From the NCBI GenBank assembly GCA_026418625.1, contig JAOABA010000051.1, positions 98,767 through 162,766 on the forward strand: a stretch of 64,000 bases of DNA, in the 5' to 3' direction. The DNA comes from Candidatus Kapaibacterium sp. (lineage in GTDB: Bacteria; Bacteroidota; Ignavibacteria; Kapaibacteriales; UBA2268). The notes below the pieces were generated by a model. The model was given only the letters and a program-made list of their open reading frames with translations, was not told where the DNA came from and made no database searches. The position numbers and the translations under genes are program-made. Every line of letters begins with the position of its first letter. Position 1 is the stretch's first letter. Positions 48,225-57,466 of the stretch are shown one piece after another.

Positions 48225-49634
48225 ATGAGTAATAATAAATTTTTTAAAAGTTTCTTCTTAATTCAAATATTCGTTTTTATTTTTCAATTACCAAATAATA
48301 GCGATATCTTAGCTCAGTATAAAGATTGGAAACAGGTAGATTCTGTTACGAAAATCATACCTAACCAAGTGTTCAGTCATTATTACGGCTTAAAATGTGC
48401 CGACTCTCTTAATTGTATGGTCTGGGCGCAATTAACTGGTTCGGGGGGATTTTATTTTAGACGAACAACAGATGGAGGTGTTTCATGGAAGAACGTTTAT
48501 ATGGATTCTGCTTATTTTTATGATTATGATAACAAACACTATGTTCCTAAATTATTTGATTTAGCTTACCCAAATGTTAAATTATTCATAGCAGTCGGCG
48601 ATTCAGGTTTAGTTATTAGAACAACAGATAAAGGTGAAACTTGGGATAGGTATTATTTTGATACAAATATTTCTCATAATAGGATTAGAATGTTTGATGA
48701 GAATTTTGGGCGGATGTTTACTTGTTATAATGATTGTATGGATCTAACAGACTTACAGGATTATGTAACTTATGATGGTGGTAAAACATGGGAATTAATC
48801 AAAAGAGATACTATGATAAGTTTCTCAGCTATAGATTTAATAAATAAAGAAATATTTTGTGGATTGTGGGCTTTTAAAAATTCTAAAAATGAATTAGAAA
48901 GAAAGGTTGTTTGGGTGCATAATAACTGGGAAACGTGGGATACAGTTTCATGTCCTCCAATGTTGTTCCTTGATTTTATTGATACGAGTTATGGGTGGGG
49001 TGCAAGCTCTATAAAATTAGGTGATACATCGGCAATACAACTCATTTATCATACGATCGATGGGGGTAAAACATGGGAAAAGCAAAGGGATACAGTATAT
49101 AATGCATGGGGTATAAGAGATATAAAGTTCTATGACCGGAATTTTGGCATTGCTTCAAGTGGTTTTAGTCATGTTATGATTACAACTAACGGCGGAAAGA
49201 AATGGAATGATTATGAAATAGAAGAATGGCATTATTTACATGCAGACCTTGTTAATAACATCCAAATTCCATCGGCGACTACGGCTTATGTGATATTGGA
49301 TTATAATTACGTATATAAATACACAAGAGAAATTACTAATGTTGATGAAAATGAAAATGCAAGGATGAAGGAAATGAAAATATCACCTAATCCGGTTGGA
49401 GAGTATATTGAAATAGCAGGTGATTTAAACCCAACAATAAACCGTAGGGTTGAAGGAATAGCTGTAAATGAAATCAGAATTTATAACATCCTTGGGGAGT
49501 GCATTTTATCCACCCCGGCACTTCGTGCCACTTCTCAAGAGGGGAATTTTAGGATTGATATTTCAAATTTGCCATCAGGAATTTACTATGTCCGTCTTGG
49601 CGACTGGGTAGGACGGTTTGTCAAAATTGAATAG
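48225..49634 (+). CDS. T9SS cargo with VPS10/BNR-type propeller
   Basis: 469 residues with a signal peptide (1-31, ending NSDILAQ). The passenger (about 32-375) has recurring TTDGGVSWK, TTDKGETWD, TYDGGKTWE, TIDGGKTWE and TTNGGKKW motifs of BNR/VPS10-like propellers. Residues 385-469 form a T9SS type A sorting domain (ISPNPVGEYIEI, IYNILGECIL, SGIYYVRLGDWVGRFVKIE). Inside it, a GGCAC/GTGCC hairpin (49517-49529) encodes a divergent loop. The last codons and the 3' flank recur inverted at 32150-32346. It starts 42 bases after the preceding gene. Confidence 0.87.
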   Translation: MSNNKFFKSFFLIQIFVFIFQLPNNSDILAQYKDWKQVDSVTKIIPNQVFSHYYGLKCADSLNCMVWAQLTGSGGFYFRRTTDGGVSWKNVYMDSAYFYDYDNKHYVPKLFDLAYPNVKLFIAVGDSGLVIRTTDKGETWDRYYFDTNISHNRIRMFDENFGRMFTCYNDCMDLTDLQDYVTYDGGKTWELIKRDTMISFSAIDLINKEIFCGLWAFKNSKNELERKVVWVHNNWETWDTVSCPPMLFLDFIDTSYGWGASSIKLGDTSAIQLIYHTIDGGKTWEKQRDTVYNAWGIRDIKFYDRNFGIASSGFSHVMITTNGGKKWNDYEIEEWHYLHADLVNNIQIPSATTAYVILDYNYVYKYTREITNVDENENARMKEMKISPNPVGEYIEIAGDLNPTINRRVEGIAVNEIRIYNILGECILSTPALRATSQEGNFRIDISNLPSGIYYVRLGDWVGRFVKIE

Positions 49635-49775
49635 CCACTACTTTCAAGTAGTGGAAAAAAAATCATTTTTAAAGGTACTTTCCTGTAGAACAGGCTCCTC
49701 TATCAGTGCAAAGAAAGATGTCCCACACCTCTAAGGTGAAGGACATCTGAAAAAAAATTTATTGTAACTCTGAAC
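49569..49775 (+). repeat. Dispersed repeat copy B
   Basis: The coding tail of the preceding gene plus about 140 bases of flank, matching 32150-32346 inverted. It includes the palindrome CCACTACTT-TC-AAGTAGTGG directly at the stop codon, followed by eight A, and a second hairpin near GATGTCC/GGACATC. Confidence 0.8.
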
Positions 49776-49886
49776 GAAGTGAAGAGTCCATTATTTATCA
49801 ATGACTTAAATGATATGGATTCTTCGCCTTCGCCTCAGAATGACTGGTTTTTTACAGCCTCGCAAAGAGGAATTTCCCTCTCATCT

Positions 49887-50063
49887 GTCATTCCTGTGCA
49901 GACAGGAATCTCCTTCTCTCCTGTCATTCCTGTGCATATAGGAATCTCTTGCATCCTCTAAGACTCCTGCCTCCGCAGGAGTGACATTCCACAACATCCC
50001 TTGTCTATTCCTGCGAAGGCAGGAATCTCGTTCTTCCCCGTCATTCCTGTGCAGACAGGAATC
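49887..50063. repeat. Tandem array of palindromic repeats
   Basis: Units of the GTCATTCCTGTGCAGACAGG type at 49887, 49923 and 50040, with variants between (an ACTCCTGC/GCAGGAGT palindrome near 49963 and ATTCCTGCGAAGGCAGGAAT near 50008). The sequence CTCTTGCATCCTCTAAGA between units is shared with the array at 44815. Confidence 0.85.
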
Positions 50064-50097
50064 TATTATTTAATTGATTTTTGAAATTTTAAATAAT

Positions 50098-51570
50098 TCA
50101 TATTTTCAAGAGACCTGTTTCCATCGCAATTTTAATTAAGCCGGCTGTAGTTTTTGTCCCGAGTTTTTTCAGTATATTTTTTCGGTGAGTTTCAGCGGTT
50201 CTTGTGCTGATTGCAAGCATCTTTGCAATTTCGGGTGTTGTATATTCCTTTGCTATTAAATCAAGTATTTCCTGCTCCCGAACAGTCAGGCTTTTACTTA
50301 TGTTTACCTTCATAAACTTGCTATCAGGTGCAAGATTTGTAATAAAATTGTTCGTGATTGAATTCAAAGTTGTTTTGCAAAGATAATTCCTGCCCTGACT
50401 CACAGTTTTGATTGCTTCAATCACTTCTTCGGAATCAGCATATTTAGTTAAATACCCCAAAGCTCCGGAACTCAATGCCTTTTGAATTAACCACGGTTCT
50501 GTGTGTGCCGAAAGAATAATAATTTTAAGTCGTGGAAACTGTTCAGCAATCCTCTCAATTGAGTGAATCCCGTCAAATTCCGGCATCACAAGGTCAAGTA
50601 ATAATATTTCTGCCTTCTGTTCCATTAACTTTTCAAACAAATCCAGCCCGTTTGTTACTACTCCAACCACATCAACTATCATTGAATTTAATAACATTAC
50701 CTTCAGCAATTTTGCGGTTAAGTTATGGTCTTCGGCAATCAAAACCTTATATTGCTTTTCGATAGGAACTTTATTTTTATTCAAACTCATTTGTCCCATA
50801 AGCAGATTCTGCCTTGAAGATATATCCCTGCTTATTCCTCTATATCCAATCAATTGATTTTCAACATTAAAGTATGGAACTGCATTAGTTTCAATCAAAA
50901 CTTTTTTCCCGTGAGCGTCAATACAGTAACTATCTAAATTACGAATTGTCGAACCCTGACGAAAACTTTCCATAAATTCTTTATATTTGACAGGAGCTTC
51001 TTCCTGAGTCATAAAGTCAAATAATGTATTCCCTAAAATTTCCTCTGGATTATATCCAAGAATATCTTTTATTCCAAGACTCGAAAAAGTAAATCTCAAA
51101 TTTTGGTCAATCTCCCAGACCCAATCCGCTTGATTTTCGGAAATCTCTTTAAATTTTTTCAATTTATTATAAATCAAATCCTCAGTTGCTTTTCTCTGAG
51201 TGATATCAACCAAAATCATCATAGTTGCAGGCTCGTTTTCGTAAATAATGAAATTAGAAGAGGCATAAAGCCATTTTACAGAGCCATCTTTTGCAATACA
51301 CTTAAATTCATACCTCTGTGGAGCGTGTTTATTCGAAATATTATCCTGTATCCTTTTCAGAAGCAAATCTCTATCGTCTGGGAAAAATATTTCACTAATC
51401 TCTTTCGAGTTTTTTCCAATAAGCTCATCACATTTATAACCAATAATTTGTTCAATATAATCATTGGTATAAATAATTCTCAAAGGGTTAGCTTTAATTA
51501 TCATTATTCCTTCGATTAAGTCATTAAGCAGTTTTTCAGTGATATTTTTGTCAATATTTCTGTTTTTCAT
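50098..51570 (-). CDS. PAS-PAS-receiver-LuxR transcription regulator
   Basis: 490 residues. Two PAS domains (about 12-126 and 140-252) precede a receiver domain (E280/D281, phospho-acceptor D326, S354, K376) and a LuxR/NarL-type helix-turn-helix (about 428-488: LTVREQEILDLIAKEYTTPEIAKML). No kinase domain is present, so input must come from the PAS ligands, from a separate kinase, or both. An AGAGAA site precedes the ATG. It is divergent from the ABC exporter. Confidence 0.88.
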   Translation of the reverse strand: MKNRNIDKNITEKLLNDLIEGIMIIKANPLRIIYTNDYIEQIIGYKCDELIGKNSKEISEIFFPDDRDLLLKRIQDNISNKHAPQRYEFKCIAKDGSVKWLYASSNFIIYENEPATMMILVDITQRKATEDLIYNKLKKFKEISENQADWVWEIDQNLRFTFSSLGIKDILGYNPEEILGNTLFDFMTQEEAPVKYKEFMESFRQGSTIRNLDSYCIDAHGKKVLIETNAVPYFNVENQLIGYRGISRDISSRQNLLMGQMSLNKNKVPIEKQYKVLIAEDHNLTAKLLKVMLLNSMIVDVVGVVTNGLDLFEKLMEQKAEILLLDLVMPEFDGIHSIERIAEQFPRLKIIILSAHTEPWLIQKALSSGALGYLTKYADSEEVIEAIKTVSQGRNYLCKTTLNSITNNFITNLAPDSKFMKVNISKSLTVREQEILDLIAKEYTTPEIAKMLAISTRTAETHRKNILKKLGTKTTAGLIKIAMETGLLKI

Positions 51571-51700
51571 ATCATTCTCTATTCTTAGTTTTTTGATAAA
51601 ATCTCAAAATGACTTATTTTGCTTATTGTTCACGAAATTATTTTTGAAACAATTAAGTAACAATTTAATATTCGGCATTAAATCGAATTTTATAAATCAT

Positions 51701-53554
51701 TTGGAAAAAACTGAAAAAAATTTTAAAGCTTCTGACCAGTTAAAACTGCTAAAACGCATTGCAGTTTTCGTAAAACCATTTATCGGGCTTCTGTTCGTAG
51801 CAATTATTTTTAATGTAATTTTTTCATTCTTCACTGCTGTTTCAATAACAGTCATCAAACCAATTATCGAGATTATCACCGGTGCAAATTTAATGTCCGG
51901 CACAGAATCGGTTCAAGCCGCAAATCCCTTGGAGTCATTAAAGAATTTATTCTTTCAATTCATTAGAGATTTAATTCTCAACCCCAAGGATATGTATTCA
52001 ACGATAATCAATCTCTGCTTTTTCATAATTGTTGTTTTTTTATTAAAGAATTTTTTCAAGTATATCTCATCAATTGCAAGCGTCAAATTAGAAGAAGGCG
52101 TTATAAAACATATCCGAGATGAACTTTTCAAAAAAATAACTTCCCTCTCCATAGAATTTTTCGTAAAAAAGCAGAGCGGAAATGTTATGTCCATCCTGAC
52201 AAACGACGTAGCAGTCTTGAACAGTTCCACTGTTGCTGTATTCAATGGATTCCTAAGGGAGAGTATTCAAGTTGTTCTATTTCTGATTCTTCTCTTATCT
52301 GTTTCAACTGAACTAACATTAATCGCTTTCAGCACAAGCGTCATCAGCCTTTTATTAATAAGAATCGGAATGAAATACCTGAGGCGTTATGCCTCTCGTA
52401 TGCAATCTGCCATGGCTGATTATACCTCCGTCCTGCAGGAAACTTTATCCGGTATCAGAATCATCAAAGGATATAACGCCGAGGAAAAAATTAATGAAAA
52501 ATTTTCCGATCAAACTTCAAGATATGTCCGCTCTGCTGTTAAGTATAATAAAATAATAAGTATTATACCTTCAATTAATGAAATTTTTGCTATACTTGCT
52601 CTGAGTGTCGTATTCTTTGTAGGTGGCTCCAAAGTTATTTCAGGCGAAATGCCCGGCGATGAACTTATGCTCTTTCTTGCCTCGCTATTTGCTATTATGT
52701 CCCCCATTTCCACCATTATGCACAATATCTCTCAGTTTCAAAGGGGTGCTGTCGCTACCGAAAGAGTCTTCGAAATTTTTGACTACCCCCAAAATGTTGT
52801 TTCCGGCAACAAAGAAATAAAAGAATTTAACAAAGAAATAGTTTTTGATGATGTCAGTTTCTCATACGACACTTTTCCCGTTCTTGAAGGAGTTAATCTG
52901 AAAATCGAAAAAGGCAGCAAAATTGCAATTGTGGGACAGAGCGGTAGCGGAAAATCCACAATCCTCGACCTTTTAATCAGGTTCTACGACCCAACTATCG
53001 GCAAAATTTTGATTGACGGGACAGATATCAGAGAACTTAATTTAGAGCAATATAGATCCCTATTTGGTATTGTATCTCAGGAAACTATTCTATTCAATGA
53101 CACGATTGCCAACAACATAACTTTCGGACTGAAGGATATTAGTGAGGAAGAAATTATCGAAGTAGCAAAAATTTCCAATTCTTATGATTTTATTATGAAA
53201 CTACCTGATGGTTTTAATACAAAAATTGGAGATAGAGGCATTATGCTATCAGGTGGCGAACGTCAGCGCATTGCTATTGCTCGTGCACTTCTTCGAGAGC
53301 CTTATATATTAGTCTTCGATGAAGCTACTTCCTCGCTTGATGCAGAATCCGAAAAGGTTGTTCAGGATGCAATAAATCAATCCTTGAAATCAAGAACCGC
53401 AGTAATCGTAGCTCATCGCCTTTCAACAGTTGCTGACTGCGATAAAATCTTCGTCATTGACCAAGGAAAAATTGTTGAGAGCGGCTCTCACAAAGAACTA
53501 ATTGAATTTGGTGGAATATATAAGAAATTATACGAAATTCAGTTTAATAAGTGA
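51701..53554 (+). CDS. MsbA-like ABC exporter (fused permease-ATPase)
   Basis: Six membrane helices (about 60 to 350 of the long frame), then an ATPase domain with Walker A GQSGSGKST, signature LSGGERQR, Walker B ILVFDEATSSLD and the VAHRLSTV histidine loop. It probably flips lipid A core or another lipid, or exports a peptide or drug. The frame is open from a GTG at 51539, but that would overlap the divergent regulator start. A TTG at 51701 (or ATT at 51677) places the usual short N-terminus before LLKRIAVFVKPF. The start is unresolved and no ribosome site helps. It is followed by tRNA-Pro. Confidence 0.87.
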   Translation: MEKTEKNFKASDQLKLLKRIAVFVKPFIGLLFVAIIFNVIFSFFTAVSITVIKPIIEIITGANLMSGTESVQAANPLESLKNLFFQFIRDLILNPKDMYSTIINLCFFIIVVFLLKNFFKYISSIASVKLEEGVIKHIRDELFKKITSLSIEFFVKKQSGNVMSILTNDVAVLNSSTVAVFNGFLRESIQVVLFLILLLSVSTELTLIAFSTSVISLLLIRIGMKYLRRYASRMQSAMADYTSVLQETLSGIRIIKGYNAEEKINEKFSDQTSRYVRSAVKYNKIISIIPSINEIFAILALSVVFFVGGSKVISGEMPGDELMLFLASLFAIMSPISTIMHNISQFQRGAVATERVFEIFDYPQNVVSGNKEIKEFNKEIVFDDVSFSYDTFPVLEGVNLKIEKGSKIAIVGQSGSGKSTILDLLIRFYDPTIGKILIDGTDIRELNLEQYRSLFGIVSQETILFNDTIANNITFGLKDISEEEIIEVAKISNSYDFIMKLPDGFNTKIGDRGIMLSGGERQRIAIARALLREPYILVFDEATSSLDAESEKVVQDAINQSLKSRTAVIVAHRLSTVADCDKIFVIDQGKIVESGSHKELIEFGGIYKKLYEIQFNK

Positions 53555-53555
53555 T

Positions 53556-53633
53556 TGGTCGGGGTGAGAGGATTTGAACCTCCGGCCCCTACGTCCCGAA
53601 CGTAGGGCTCTAGCCGTGCTGAGCTACACCCCG
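53556..53633 (-). tRNA. tRNA-Pro (CGG)
   Basis: Acceptor CGGGGTG/CACCCCG, anticodon stem CTACG/CGTAG with anticodon CGG (complement of 53596-53598), T-loop GGTTCAAATCC. CCA is encoded at the 3' end (53556-53558), unlike the tRNA-Asn in this window. Its 3' end is one base from the exporter stop, on the opposite strand. Confidence 0.96.
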
Positions 53634-53740
53634 AAAATTCAAAATTACCACTTTTTTTCTTCAATTACAAAATAGCCTTTCCAACCCAATAAAAATGCTT
53701 GGTCTCTTTATCCGTTTTTTATTATTTTTTCAGAGAGATT

Positions 53741-54448
53741 ATGCAAAAAATTATATATAAAGCCGAAACCAGAGGAAGCTATGATTATGGTTGGCTCAAA
53801 ACAAATTATTCGTTCAGCTTCAACCGATATTACAATCCTGAAAGGATGAATTTCGGCAAACTTAGAGTTCTGAATGACGATATAGTATTGCCTAATATGG
53901 GATTCGACACACATCCCCACGATAATATGGAAATTATCACAATACCATTGCAAGGTTCATTAGAACATAAAGATAGCACTGGAACAAGCGGTATTATTTC
54001 AACTGGCGAAGTCCAGATTATGTCTGCCGGTAGCGGTATTTTTCACTCCGAACGAAATCCTTCGAAAGACGAAGTTCTCAGCCTCTTTCAGATTTGGATT
54101 TTTCCAAAATTGAAGAATATTGAACCTCGTTATGCCCAGAAAAAATTTGACTTAAATGATAGAATTAACAAATTACAATTAATCGTTAGCCCCGATAAAA
54201 ACTCCGACACTCTTTGGATTAATCAGGACGCATTTTTATATATTTCTTCATTGAAAGAAAATAACTCACTCGATTATCAGTTAAACATTCCCGATAATGT
54301 TCTTTTTGTTATGGTCATTGATGGTGAAGTTGAAATTGATGGTGATATCTTGAAAAAAAGAGACGCAATCGGTCTATCAGATTTCAAGCAAGTTAACATC
54401 AAAGCTCAAAAAGACTCAGATTTATTATTTATTGAAATTCCTTCATAA
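53741..54448 (+). CDS. Pirin family protein
   Basis: 235 residues from the ATG at 53741; a TTG 14 codons upstream is less likely. Double cupin with the pirin metal-site motifs DTHPHDNMEIIT and IMSAGSGIFHSE (His and Glu ligands in the N-terminal cupin). Bacterial pirins include quercetin dioxygenases and redox-linked regulators; the role here is unknown. It is the first gene of a small plus-strand unit with the VWA protein. Confidence 0.9.
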   Translation: MQKIIYKAETRGSYDYGWLKTNYSFSFNRYYNPERMNFGKLRVLNDDIVLPNMGFDTHPHDNMEIITIPLQGSLEHKDSTGTSGIISTGEVQIMSAGSGIFHSERNPSKDEVLSLFQIWIFPKLKNIEPRYAQKKFDLNDRINKLQLIVSPDKNSDTLWINQDAFLYISSLKENNSLDYQLNIPDNVLFVMVIDGEVEIDGDILKKRDAIGLSDFKQVNIKAQKDSDLLFIEIPS

Positions 54449-54462
54449 AATTATTGGTTTAG

Positions 54463-56643
54463 ATGAACAGCTTCAACATAGGATTTTCAGGTTCGGTTTG
54501 GATTTATCTCCTTTTAGTTCTAATTGGTTTGGGACTTACACTCTACACTTATAGAGTAACCGTTCCACCGATAACAAACTTTTTCAGAACAATCCTCATT
54601 ATTTTGAGGACACTCGCTATCTCATTACTTCTTTTTGTAATTTTCGAACCAATCTTAACAAGAATCACTGCTAACATCGTTAAACCAAAAGTAGCCGTTT
54701 TGATTGACAACTCCCTTTCGGTTGCTCTTAACGACAGTCGTGGCAATCGAAAACAGGAACTGATTAAAGCTATCGATAACTCTGGCATCAAAGATTTCAA
54801 AGAGGATGAAATTGTAATCGCTCAATTTGATTCTGAAGTTAGCCCAATTTATTCATTCAATACCGATTCATTGAAATTCAACGGTCAATCAACTGACATT
54901 TCCAAGGCAATTAATTGGGCTACAAAAAATATCGAATCCCAAAATATTCAGACTATTCTTATGTTCACCGACGGTGCCTTTAATTCTGGAATAAATCCAA
55001 TTTATTCTACTGAACAATTTGGAAAACCTGTATTTGTAGTTGGTATCGGGGATTCTAATGAAGCTAAGGACATCTCACTCGAATCAATTATCACTAATGA
55101 AATAACCTATGTTGATAACCCTGTTCCTGTTAATATAAATTTGAATGTCAATGGTTTCGAGCAAGGAGAAATAAAAGTTCAATTGCTCGATAATAACACC
55201 CAAATTGCGGAACAAACAATTAAAATTAATCCTGAAACAAGAACTTATCCGCTTTTATTCGAATATACTCCAAAAGTCGAAGGAGTGCATAAACTTACTG
55301 CAAAAGTAACTCAGCTTCAAGGTGAAATTACTCTAAAAAATAATCAAATTTCTGAATACATAAGAGTCCTAAAAGGTAAAAGAAGGATTGTCATTTTTGC
55401 TGGCTCTCCAAGTCCAGATTTAACATTTCTCCGAAATAGCCTTTCTCAAGATAAGGACATAGAAATAAAAACCTTTGTCCAGAAACAAGGTAGCGAATAT
55501 TACGAATCGCCGCCTACTCAATCCGAGATTAAAGACGCTGAGTTAATTGTATTTGTTGGCTATCCCATTGTTTCAACACCTAATAGTTCTTTGGATTTAA
55601 TAAAAAATGAATTAGCAAACGGAAAACCTTTGCTTTTAATAGCCTCACAAAATCTTGATTATTACAAATTGAAGATTTTAGAGGACTATATGCCTTTTAC
55701 CGTTCAAAGCACAAGAGCCAATGAATTTTTGGTAATTCCGGATATCAGCGATAAAGCTACCGGAAATCCTATCATCAGAGTCAATGGCAATGAACAGGAC
55801 AAAGAGCTCTGGAACCAGTTGCCACCGATTTTCAGAACTGAGACTTTTGTCCGTGTGAAACCTGAATCTGAAATTATTTCAACTTTTAAAGTCAATAATG
55901 TTCCTTTCAAGGAGCCTCTTATCGTTTCACGCTCATTTCAGGGACAAAAAACTATCGCTGTCCTTGGTTATGGTATTTATCGTTGGAAATTGCTTGGTTA
56001 CGCCGCTGAAGTTGCCAAAGGACGAAAGGACGCAATTGATTTATTCGATATATTTGTCCAAAATTCCCGAAAGTGGCTCTCAGTCAATCAAGAAAGAAAG
56101 AATGTTGTCATAAAAACCAACAAAAAATTCTACGTTTCTGGTGAAAAGATTTCGTTCATCGCTCAGGTCTATGATGCCGCTTATAATTTTGTAGATAACG
56201 CTACAGTAAATGTAAAAATCCAAAGCAGCAACGAACAAAGAGATTTAATCCTTGTTTCTATGGGTAATGGTCGCTATACTGCTGATGTATCAGGTTTAAG
56301 AGAAGGTGATTATTCCTTTAAAGGCTCTGCAAGTTTGAATGGGAAACTTTTAGGAAGCGATGACGGACGTTTTTCAATCGGGGTTTTAAGTCTCGAATAT
56401 CAAAACTTCACAATGAATGCAAAATTGCTCAGGACAATGTCAGAGCGTTCCGGTGGTAAATTCTACACTTTCGAAAACGTTAGCAATTTCAAAGATGACC
56501 TGAAAAATGTTAGAAATTTCACTGAAAAATCAGTTGTTAATAAAACCGAAACAGCCCTTTGGAATCTTTTTTGGATACTCATAATAGTCATACTTCTTTT
56601 CAGTCTTGAGTGGTTCATCAGGAAAAGACTTGGTATGGTTTAG
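54463..56643 (+). CDS. VWA-domain membrane protein (BatA-like N-terminus)
   Basis: 726 residues. Two N-terminal membrane helices (about 12-30 and 40-62) are followed by a von Willebrand factor A domain (about 75-205) with an intact MIDAS start DNSLS (82-86) and TDGAF. A long periplasmic region with beta-sandwich segments follows, and a membrane helix near the C-terminus (about 697-716). Such proteins are common in Bacteroidota, near aerotolerance (Bat) or glutamine-amidotransferase-like families. Its stop overlaps that of the convergent barrel gene. Confidence 0.8.
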   Translation: MNSFNIGFSGSVWIYLLLVLIGLGLTLYTYRVTVPPITNFFRTILIILRTLAISLLLFVIFEPILTRITANIVKPKVAVLIDNSLSVALNDSRGNRKQELIKAIDNSGIKDFKEDEIVIAQFDSEVSPIYSFNTDSLKFNGQSTDISKAINWATKNIESQNIQTILMFTDGAFNSGINPIYSTEQFGKPVFVVGIGDSNEAKDISLESIITNEITYVDNPVPVNINLNVNGFEQGEIKVQLLDNNTQIAEQTIKINPETRTYPLLFEYTPKVEGVHKLTAKVTQLQGEITLKNNQISEYIRVLKGKRRIVIFAGSPSPDLTFLRNSLSQDKDIEIKTFVQKQGSEYYESPPTQSEIKDAELIVFVGYPIVSTPNSSLDLIKNELANGKPLLLIASQNLDYYKLKILEDYMPFTVQSTRANEFLVIPDISDKATGNPIIRVNGNEQDKELWNQLPPIFRTETFVRVKPESEIISTFKVNNVPFKEPLIVSRSFQGQKTIAVLGYGIYRWKLLGYAAEVAKGRKDAIDLFDIFVQNSRKWLSVNQERKNVVIKTNKKFYVSGEKISFIAQVYDAAYNFVDNATVNVKIQSSNEQRDLILVSMGNGRYTADVSGLREGDYSFKGSASLNGKLLGSDDGRFSIGVLSLEYQNFTMNAKLLRTMSERSGGKFYTFENVSNFKDDLKNVRNFTEKSVVNKTETALWNLFWILIIVILLFSLEWFIRKRLGMV

Positions 56644-57428
56644 TTCCTGTGCTTCGGCTCTATTGGTGTTGAATAATCAAGATAGTTATTAAATAAAATT
56701 GTAAATCCAATAGATAGATGAATTATTCCCCATTTATTTTCAGGAAGTAAATTATTTAATCCTGCTGATATTGTGGCACTCGGCAAAAGCGTTATGCTTT
56801 TCGTTTTGTTTAATGGCAGCTCATAGTTTATACCTGCTTTGAGAAAAAAATTGAATTTATTTGCTCCGCTAATCTTTCCGCTTATTTCGTTTCTTGTTCT
56901 TCGCCCATTTTCAAAAGTGCCTCTGTTTTCAGGCTTTATGAGTAATTCTTTCTGCTCAAAATTCGCTTCAGCAAGATAATCAAGTGATATGGCTGTCATA
57001 AAATTTAAGCTTTTAAAAAGGTTATAAATAATGCCTGTTTCAAGGTATAGAAAATAGAGATTTGTAAGCAAATTATGCTCTATCTCAGCAGTTTCTTCGC
57101 TATTGTTAATGATAATTTTTTTCTCTTCGATTGATTTAAATAAACCGTCAGTCTTTATAAATCCAACTGATGGAGCAATTGATATAGTTTTTGTCAAAAA
57201 TTCCTGATATATAATTCCAAATTCAAACCCGTTTCCGTTTGCATTCGTATATTTAGGGCAACAGCTTGGTGCATCAGGCAATTGCGAAAAATCAGCAAAA
57301 TGCTTTGTTGATATATAATTCAACTTAAATCCAAAGGAGTTTATCCTTTCCCTTTCGGTTCGAAGTGAATCATTAGCTTCGAGAGCAGGAACTATAAGAA
57401 ACAACAAAATCCAAACAACTAATTTCAA
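56640..57428 (-). CDS. Outer-membrane barrel, paralogue of the double-OmpA protein's N-terminus
   Basis: 262 residues with a signal peptide (1-18). The mature part resembles residues 22-245 of the protein at 9468-11432: a CC motif (APSCCP) at the place of CPSC, then NGFEFG, ENRGTFENGRRTR and AGINYELPLNKTKS. It lacks the OmpA domains and probably forms a bare beta-barrel. It follows the PPDK/nucleotidyltransferase fusion gene by 38 bases on the same strand. Confidence 0.78.
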   Translation of the reverse strand: MKLVVWILLFLIVPALEANDSLRTERERINSFGFKLNYISTKHFADFSQLPDAPSCCPKYTNANGNGFEFGIIYQEFLTKTISIAPSVGFIKTDGLFKSIEEKKIIINNSEETAEIEHNLLTNLYFLYLETGIIYNLFKSLNFMTAISLDYLAEANFEQKELLIKPENRGTFENGRRTRNEISGKISGANKFNFFLKAGINYELPLNKTKSITLLPSATISAGLNNLLPENKWGIIHLSIGFTILFNNYLDYSTPIEPKHRN

Positions 57429-57466
57429 AATAATTCTTTAGGAATTAAATTATAAAAGATATTTAA

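Noticed and set aside
49779..49961. Open frame over the second repeat array
   Set aside because: It lies inside the dispersed repeat and palindromic units and has no homology-like features.
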